A stretch of 10,000 bases of DNA from Asticcacaulis sp. (GTDB lineage: Bacteria > Pseudomonadota > Alphaproteobacteria > Caulobacterales > Caulobacteraceae). Under the pieces are notes generated by a model. It worked only from the letters and a program-made list of their open reading frames with translations, did not search any database and was not told the origin of the DNA. Of the stretch, positions 6,351-10,000 are shown piece after piece. The translations under genes and the position numbers were made by a program. Position 1 is the stretch's first letter; every line of letters starts with the position of its first letter. The stretch spans positions 1 to 10,000 of the forward strand of contig NZ_JAIWNX010000192.1 in assembly GCF_020217185.1 (NCBI RefSeq), written 5' to 3'.

Positions 6351-6818
6351 ATGACACCGCCTGAGTTGCACATCCTGATTGTCGATGACAATCGCGGCGA
6401 CGCGGTGTTGCTGACCCGTGCCCTCAAGGCGGCACTGGACGAAGCGGTCATTGAGACGGTTTCATCGGGCGAGCAGGCCTTGCAGCGCCTGCTGGGCGAA
6501 GGAGAGTATAGCGGAAAACCTGTACCCGTGCTGGTTCTGCTCGATTGCCGCCTGCCGCGCCTCAGCGGGTTTCAGGTGCTGGAAAAGGTGCGCACCGATC
6601 CGGCTTTGACACAGGTGCGTATTTTGCTGATGTCCGGACTGGTCACGCCGGAGCATGTGGCCGAAGGCGAGCGCTGCGGTTCGGACGGCCATATCGAAAA
6701 GCCCGACACCCCGCACGCCTTTGACGATCTGGCTCAGGCTTTACGCGGGTTCACAATGGACGCCTCTGGTCGCGGCGCGCCTTTTCGTTTCCCGGACGGC
6801 CTGCCGCACACTCTCTAA
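6351..6818 (+). CDS. Stand-alone response regulator, Rcp1-like receiver
   Basis: 155 residues forming one receiver domain with no DNA-binding or enzymatic output domain. Seen: ILIVDDN with acidic-pocket Asp12 and Asp13, phospho-acceptor Asp65 in LLDCRLPRLSGF, switch Ser95 in LLMSGL, and Lys117 in EKP. The opening (HILIVDDNRGDAVLLTRAL) and the extended loop before beta-3 are typical of small receivers that pair with phytochrome-type kinases, as in cyanobacterial Rcp1. Start ATG 6351 (MTPPELHIL) has CAGGG about ten bases upstream; an upstream in-frame ATG at 6282 has no ribosome site. The C-terminus, after about residue 137, is a short loose tail ending GLPHTL. The stop codon falls within the edge of the palindromic element that follows. 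The convergent kinase at 6924-7634 is the obvious partner, by inference from proximity. Confidence 0.85.
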   Translation: MTPPELHILIVDDNRGDAVLLTRALKAALDEAVIETVSSGEQALQRLLGEGEYSGKPVPVLVLLDCRLPRLSGFQVLEKVRTDPALTQVRILLMSGLVTPEHVAEGERCGSDGHIEKPDTPHAFDDLAQALRGFTMDASGRGAPFRFPDGLPHTL

Positions 6819-6921
6819 AGCGATGTGCGGAAAAGTGTGAGCTGTTTTCCGCAAAAACATCGCGACAAAACAAAAATTTAGAGCGAAATGGCGTTTCCAC
6901 CTAAAGTCATTTCGCTCTAAA
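6813..6921. repeat. Two-part palindromic repeat between regulator and kinase
   Basis: Two hairpin modules lie in tandem. The first has GCGATG (6820-6825) and TGCGGAAAA (6826-6834), a 10-base loop, then TTTTCCGCA (6845-6853), a four-A bulge and CATCGC (6858-6863). The second has perfect 14-bp arms at 6877-6890 and 6908-6921. Both ends carry CTCTAAA. The order (CTCTAAAGC, GGAAAA...TTTTCC stem, GATG/CATC stem, ACAAAACAAA linker, TTAGAGC stem) matches a dispersed palindromic element I recall from many rhizobial and other alphaproteobacterial intergenic regions. The family assignment is from memory; the structure is directly visible. Confidence 0.65.
6877..6921. terminator. Probable bidirectional terminator, 14-bp perfect stem
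   Basis: Arms TTTAGAGCGAAATG (6877-6890) and its exact complement (6908-6921) surround a 17-base loop. It lies between two converging genes, 58 bp after the regulator stop and 2 bp from the kinase stop. Each strand ends the stem with a short A/T run and CTCTAAA rather than a long U tract, so termination may be moderate. It is the second half of the larger repeat. Confidence 0.5.
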
Positions 6922-6923
6922 AC

Positions 6924-7634
6924 TCAGGCCCTGGGCAGGCTGAACGAGATGGCCGTGCCGTCATCCGATGAGCCGATACCGATCTGGCCCCCGTGCATCA
7001 GGACGATCTTGCGGGCAAGGGTCAGGCCCATGCCGGCACCGTCATAGACATCGTCATTGTGCAGCTTGCGCAAGGGGCGGAACACGTCGTCATGGAACAT
7101 CGGGTCGATACCGATGCCGTTGTCGGTGATCGAAATCCAGTAGGCCTGCTCGGTCTCTTCGCAAGCGATGTCGATGATCAGCGGCTGATTGCGACGGCGG
7201 AATTTGATGGCATTGTCGATCAGCATGTAAAACAGCTGGTACAGGCGGTTGGGGTCGCCCGTGACCTCCGGCAGATTGCCCGCGTTCAGCGTACCGCGAA
7301 TCATGTCGAGATCGGTCTGACGGTTCATATGCACGCGCGCCACGATCTCTTCCAGATCGACTTTCTGATCCAGACGCGGCACGGTGTTGAGTCGTGAGAA
7401 CTGAAGCAGGCCGTGCAGGATTTCCTGTAGTTTCTCACCGCTTTCCAGAACCATGGACAGATTGGTGCGCGCGTCGTCCGTTTCGGGCACCGGGGCCTGT
7501 TCGACCAGCAGTCGCGAAAACTCGACCAGGGACCGCACGGGGCCGGCCAGATCGTGCGACACGATATAGGCGAAGTCCTTGAATTCCTCCGCCGGGTCCA
7601 TCTCGGTCATGCTCCTTATCTGATATTTTTGCAT
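6924..7634 (-). CDS. Sensor-less histidine kinase, phytochrome-type core
   Basis: 236 residues, only the catalytic core. The HisKA dimerisation helix begins almost at once, with phospho-acceptor His27 in FAYIVSHDLAGPVR; the ATPase domain follows, with N-box LIDNAIKF (138-145), G1 DNGIGID (171-177), F-box VFRPLRKLH (184-192) and G2 GAGMGL (199-204). There is no transmembrane segment, PAS, GAF or PHY domain, so it is cytosolic and must take its signal through another protein or respond directly to ligand or redox state. The F-box-to-G2 stretch resembles phytochrome-family kinases. ATG 7634 has CGGAG about eight bases upstream and a TATAAT box 25 bp away, so this is a genuine start and not a truncated longer gene. 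It converges on the receiver at 6351-6818, its likely partner. Met9 or Met12 are weaker alternative starts. Confidence 0.88.
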   Translation of the reverse strand: MQKYQIRSMTEMDPAEEFKDFAYIVSHDLAGPVRSLVEFSRLLVEQAPVPETDDARTNLSMVLESGEKLQEILHGLLQFSRLNTVPRLDQKVDLEEIVARVHMNRQTDLDMIRGTLNAGNLPEVTGDPNRLYQLFYMLIDNAIKFRRRNQPLIIDIACEETEQAYWISITDNGIGIDPMFHDDVFRPLRKLHNDDVYDGAGMGLTLARKIVLMHGGQIGIGSSDDGTAISFSLPRA

Positions 7635-7659
7635 GTCGGGCTCCGTGCCTGTGTGGAAA

Positions 7660-7665
7660 ATTATA
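7660..7665 (-). promoter_or_regulatory. Consensus -10 box for the kinase gene
   Basis: A perfect TATAAT on the minus strand, 25 bp before ATG 7634, giving a leader of under 20 bases that includes the ribosome site. No good TTGACA lies 16-18 bp upstream (the region reads CAACAGG), so an activator or a different sigma factor may be needed. Confidence 0.45.
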
Positions 7666-7740
7666 CCGCTTACTCTGCGCTACCTGTTGTGGCCCTTTAA
7701 TACGCCTGAACTAGGCTCATGGGCGGCTTTTGCAATCCCA

Positions 7741-7753
7741 TGAACCGGTTACA
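7741..7753. promoter_or_regulatory. AACCGGTT palindrome, LacI-type operator candidate
   Basis: The perfect 8-bp palindrome AACCGGTT (7743-7750) sits inside TGAACCGGTTACA. Its right half repeats the GGTTACA arm of the palindrome at 697-711. It lies about 75 bp upstream of the kinase -10 box and 175 bp beyond the lyase stop, so regulation of the kinase gene is possible but the distance is long. No regulator gene is present. Confidence 0.3.
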
Positions 7754-7782
7754 TATACGCTCTCACAACCTTACAGAGATTT

Positions 7783-7848
7783 AAACGCAAACTGAAAGCA
7801 CATAAATTTGATTGTTTTTGTTACGGTTATTGCCTTTCATTCGCGTTT
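7783..7848. repeat. Long imperfect inverted repeat in AT-rich spacer
   Basis: AAACGC plus GAAAG (7783-7798) is mirrored by CTTTC plus GCGTTT (7834-7848), across about 35 bases that are markedly AT-rich. The two half-sites on each side are spaced 5 and 4 bases apart. The stretch lies between the PL11 terminator and the kinase promoter and contains no ORF with a ribosome site. It may be a paired protein-binding site or chance in AT-rich DNA. Confidence 0.25.
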
Positions 7849-7855
7849 GTGAGGC

Positions 7856-7885
7856 AAAAAAAGCCCCGTCTGTGACGACGGGGCT
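7856..7885 (-). terminator. Intrinsic terminator of the PL11 lyase gene
   Basis: On the minus strand a perfect 9-bp GC-rich stem (AGCCCCGTC, 6-base loop, GACGGGGCT) is followed by seven Ts. It lies 30 bp after the stop codon at 7916. This is a textbook Rho-independent terminator and isolates the lyase from the kinase gene downstream. Confidence 0.92.
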
Positions 7886-7915
7886 CATAGCTTGCACCAG
7901 AGTGAAATAGAAATT

Positions 7916-9874
7916 CTATTGGGCTTTTGCCACGCTGACCTGTGGCTTCGGCGGCGCCTTCATGCCTTCGCCGATAAAGAAGGACGGCCAGGGCGGTTGA
8001 TTATAGGCGGTGTTCTGCCAGGCGATGGCGGCGCGGTATTGCGGGTCCTGCATCAGGGTGGTGAATTTGTAGGTCGTCGGAATATTGGTCGAATAGATGC
8101 GCAGCGACGTGTTGTCCTCGCTGCGCAGCATCACCTCTTCGCGCCAGTCGCCAAGCAGGTCCGCCGACAGGGCCGGCGTCGATTTGGTGCCGTTGTTCGA
8201 CGTCGCCCCTTGTGCGTCGAGTATCACCTTCGACTCAGACGTATTCCAGTCCCACTTATAGACCTTGTTGCCGTCCAGCAGCTCGCGCAGGAGATCGCCG
8301 TCCCACCACACCATGAAGTTCATCTGGCGGGGGCGTTTGTCCGTTATGACATTACCCTTCACATCGTACAGATTGCCGCTGTTCGAGGCCCAGAATTCGG
8401 CCCCCGGATGGCGCGGGTCGATATCGCCTGCGGCACCCCGGCCGGTGTCCTTATCAGCAGGCACCTTGAAGATCACTTCGCCGGTCCGCGCATCGAGCAG
8501 CGCCGCGCCGGTATTGCCGGACATCTTCATATTCTCGTGTACGCCCCACTTTTCGAGACCCGGCCGGTTGGGATCGAGGTCAGAGACGTGCATGGCGTCG
8601 CCGTGGCCCATGCCGGTGGTCCACAGCGGCTTTCCTGTGTCATCGAGTGCCATGGCGCCGTAGAGGATTTCCTGTTTCCCGTCGCCATCGACATCGGCGA
8701 CGCTGAACTGGTGATTGCCCTGCCCGGAATAGCCGGACGGCACCCCGGCGGCTTCGGAGTCGAAGTACCAGCGATTGGTCAGCTTGCCGTTTTTGTAATC
8801 AACGGCGGCAATGGTGGTGCGGGCGTAATAGCCGCGGGCGAAGATGGCGCTGGGGTGCTGTCCGTCCAGCCACGCCGTCCCGGCCAGAAAGCGGTCGCTG
8901 CGGTTGCCATAGGCATCCCCCCAGCGCGCCGTCGCTTCGGCATCGGTGGGATTATCGCCATTCGGGCCGCGCGGTGACGGATAGGGGATGGTATCGACCA
9001 CCTTGCCCGTCGCGCCTTCGAAGACGCTGAGATATTCCGGCCCCTTGAGCACGCGCCCGGTCAGGCGCGCCATCAGCTTGCCGTCCTCGGTCTGACGCGA
9101 ACCGGTGCGGTCCTTGTTCTCGATCTCACCCGAAGGAATGACCCAGTCGGCAGTGGCGTCCCCGATCACCTTGCCCTGCGCGTCGGTGGTACCGTCCGCC
9201 GTCTTGACGATCAGCTCGGCCTTGCCGTCGCCGTCATAGTCGGCCACCTGAAACTGCGTGTAGTGCGCCCCGGCGCGGATATTGCGCCCCAGATTGATGC
9301 GCCACAGTTGCTGGCCGTCCAGCCTATAGGCATCGAGCAGCACCGGTCCTGTATAGCCGCCCTGACTGTTGTCCTTGGCATTGGTCGGGTCCCACTTCAG
9401 GATGATCTCATAGCGGCCATCGCCATCGAGATCACCGACCGAGGCGTCATTGGCGGTGTAGCTATAGGCCTGTCCGTCCGGCGTCGTGCCATCGGCCGGT
9501 TTGTTTAATGGGATAGACAGGTAACCGTCGATCCGCAGGGCTTTGGAGGCGAGGCCTTCCTTGCCCGCCATGACTTCGCGCACCTCATAGGTCGCGGTGT
9601 TGGAACCCGCCTCGTCCTTGAAGCTGGTCGCTGTGGTGATGGGCTTGCTGTTCAGCTTGCGACCGTCGCGATAGACATTGAAACCCAGTCTGGCGTCATC
9701 CGTCACCAGCGCCCGCCAACTGACCAGCACGCCCTTTTCCGCGGTCACCGCGACCGCGCCACGATCCAGATATTCGACCCTGGCTTTCGGCGCGTCGGCC
9801 GCCATCGCGTGCGCTGCGCCCAGCATTAGTGCGACGCCAGCCAGAAGAGAGACTTTGAGTGTCGGGATTGTCAT
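7916..9874 (-). CDS. Secreted rhamnogalacturonan lyase, PL11 family
   Basis: 652 residues. PL11 enzymes cleave the rhamnose-galacturonate backbone of rhamnogalacturonan I by beta-elimination and fold as calcium-rich eight-bladed propellers (B. subtilis YesW and YesX). Signal peptide: TLKVSLLAGVALMLGAAHAMA, probable cleavage after Ala25. A short beta domain follows (about 35-115, with NVYRDGRKL), then the propeller with calcium loops DLDGDG 148-153, DYDGDG 212-217 and DVDGDG 394-399. Family blocks include AGAHYTQFQVADYDGDGK (201-218), FLAGTAWLDG, ARGYYARTT, GQGNHQFSVADVDGDGK and GMGHGDAMHVSDLDPNRPGLE. Length is close to YesW. ATG 9874 has GGAGG six bases upstream. It ends at its own terminator and so is the last or only gene of its transcript; upstream genes are off the window. 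Product class is near certain; endo versus exo action cannot be read with confidence. Confidence 0.95.
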   Translation of the reverse strand: MTIPTLKVSLLAGVALMLGAAHAMAADAPKARVEYLDRGAVAVTAEKGVLVSWRALVTDDARLGFNVYRDGRKLNSKPITTATSFKDEAGSNTATYEVREVMAGKEGLASKALRIDGYLSIPLNKPADGTTPDGQAYSYTANDASVGDLDGDGRYEIILKWDPTNAKDNSQGGYTGPVLLDAYRLDGQQLWRINLGRNIRAGAHYTQFQVADYDGDGKAELIVKTADGTTDAQGKVIGDATADWVIPSGEIENKDRTGSRQTEDGKLMARLTGRVLKGPEYLSVFEGATGKVVDTIPYPSPRGPNGDNPTDAEATARWGDAYGNRSDRFLAGTAWLDGQHPSAIFARGYYARTTIAAVDYKNGKLTNRWYFDSEAAGVPSGYSGQGNHQFSVADVDGDGKQEILYGAMALDDTGKPLWTTGMGHGDAMHVSDLDPNRPGLEKWGVHENMKMSGNTGAALLDARTGEVIFKVPADKDTGRGAAGDIDPRHPGAEFWASNSGNLYDVKGNVITDKRPRQMNFMVWWDGDLLRELLDGNKVYKWDWNTSESKVILDAQGATSNNGTKSTPALSADLLGDWREEVMLRSEDNTSLRIYSTNIPTTYKFTTLMQDPQYRAAIAWQNTAYNQPPWPSFFIGEGMKAPPKPQVSVAKAQ

Positions 9875-9958
9875 ATATTCCTCCGATGCGGGGCCTTGTT
9901 CACGCGTGCCGCCGCTTTCCGGGACGTTTTACGCGCCAGTTGAGCTGATCTGTCGCCA

Positions 9959-9986
9959 GCGATAGCACAAATTTGTGTCCTTCCAA
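9959..9986 (-). promoter_or_regulatory. Candidate promoter with operator palindrome, PL11 lyase
   Basis: On the minus strand TTGGAA (9981-9986), a 16-bp spacer and TATCGC (9959-9964) could be -35 and -10 boxes. The spacer contains a perfect 12-bp palindrome, CACAAATTTGTG (9966-9977), the place where a repressor would block polymerase. The leader would be about 80 bases. The boxes are weak matches; the palindrome is exact. The lyase could instead be read from a promoter beyond the right edge. Confidence 0.4.
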
Positions 9987-10000
9987 TCGAAATTGATCGA

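Noticed and set aside
6224..6451. N-terminal extension of the P450 by 76 residues
   Set aside because: Overlaps the response regulator start on the other strand, has no P450 character, and ATG 6223 gives the normal family length.
7892..8977. 361-residue open frame antisense to the PL11 lyase
   Set aside because: Composition is shadow-like and its start runs into the lyase 3' end; the opposite strand has a full PL11 protein with signal peptide.
1..10000. CRISPR array, tRNA, insertion sequence or phage att site
   Set aside because: No regularly spaced direct repeats, no cloverleaf-like sequence, no transposase or integrase frame was found on reading both strands.

Overview
The window is high-GC, protein-dense bacterial chromosome. 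Amino-acid usage, the short promoter regions, an exported pectin-degrading set and dispersed palindromes of a familiar alphaproteobacterial type suggest Caulobacterales. Asticcacaulis or a close relative is my best guess from general resemblance; no 16S or other taxonomic marker is present. I see no tRNA, rRNA, insertion sequence, CRISPR array or phage gene. No gene-free stretch exceeds 300 bases; the longest (7635-7915) holds a kinase promoter, an operator-like palindrome, a long inverted repeat and a clear terminator.

Layout. 1-658 (-): N-terminal part of AMP nucleosidase (amn), cut by the left edge. 780-1664 (-): lipoprotein alpha/beta hydrolase. 1790-3112 (+), divergent from it: exported oligogalacturonate-lyase-family protein (PL22), with an imperfect palindrome over its putative -10 box. 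3128-4666 (-): exported TPR protein of distinctly lower GC. 4716-4940 (-): 74-residue unknown. 4988-6223 (-): soluble cytochrome P450. 6351-6818 (+): stand-alone response regulator. 6924-7634 (-): short histidine kinase with no sensor domain, convergent with the regulator; a two-part palindromic element lies between them. 7916-9874 (-): secreted rhamnogalacturonan lyase (PL11), followed by a strong intrinsic terminator.

How they may work together. The PL11 lyase would cut the rhamnogalacturonan-I backbone outside the cytoplasm. The exported PL22 protein would act on unsaturated galacturonate oligomers, and the anchored hydrolase could remove ester groups. These three form a loose pectin theme but are not one operon; kinase, regulator, P450 and TPR genes lie between them. 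The kinase and regulator look like a phytochrome-type cytosolic pair, but nothing in the sequence says which output they control. The P450, small ORF and TPR gene share a strand with gaps of about 50 bp and may be partly co-transcribed, although the TPR gene seems to have its own promoter.

Nothing here forces the conclusion of a wholly new system. The items most worth a second look are the altered metal-site region and export of the PL22 protein, the sensor-less kinase and regulator around the palindromic element, the P450 lacking the usual I-helix acid, the low-GC TPR island with its orphan small ORF, and the operator-like palindromes upstream of the PL22 and PL11 genes.
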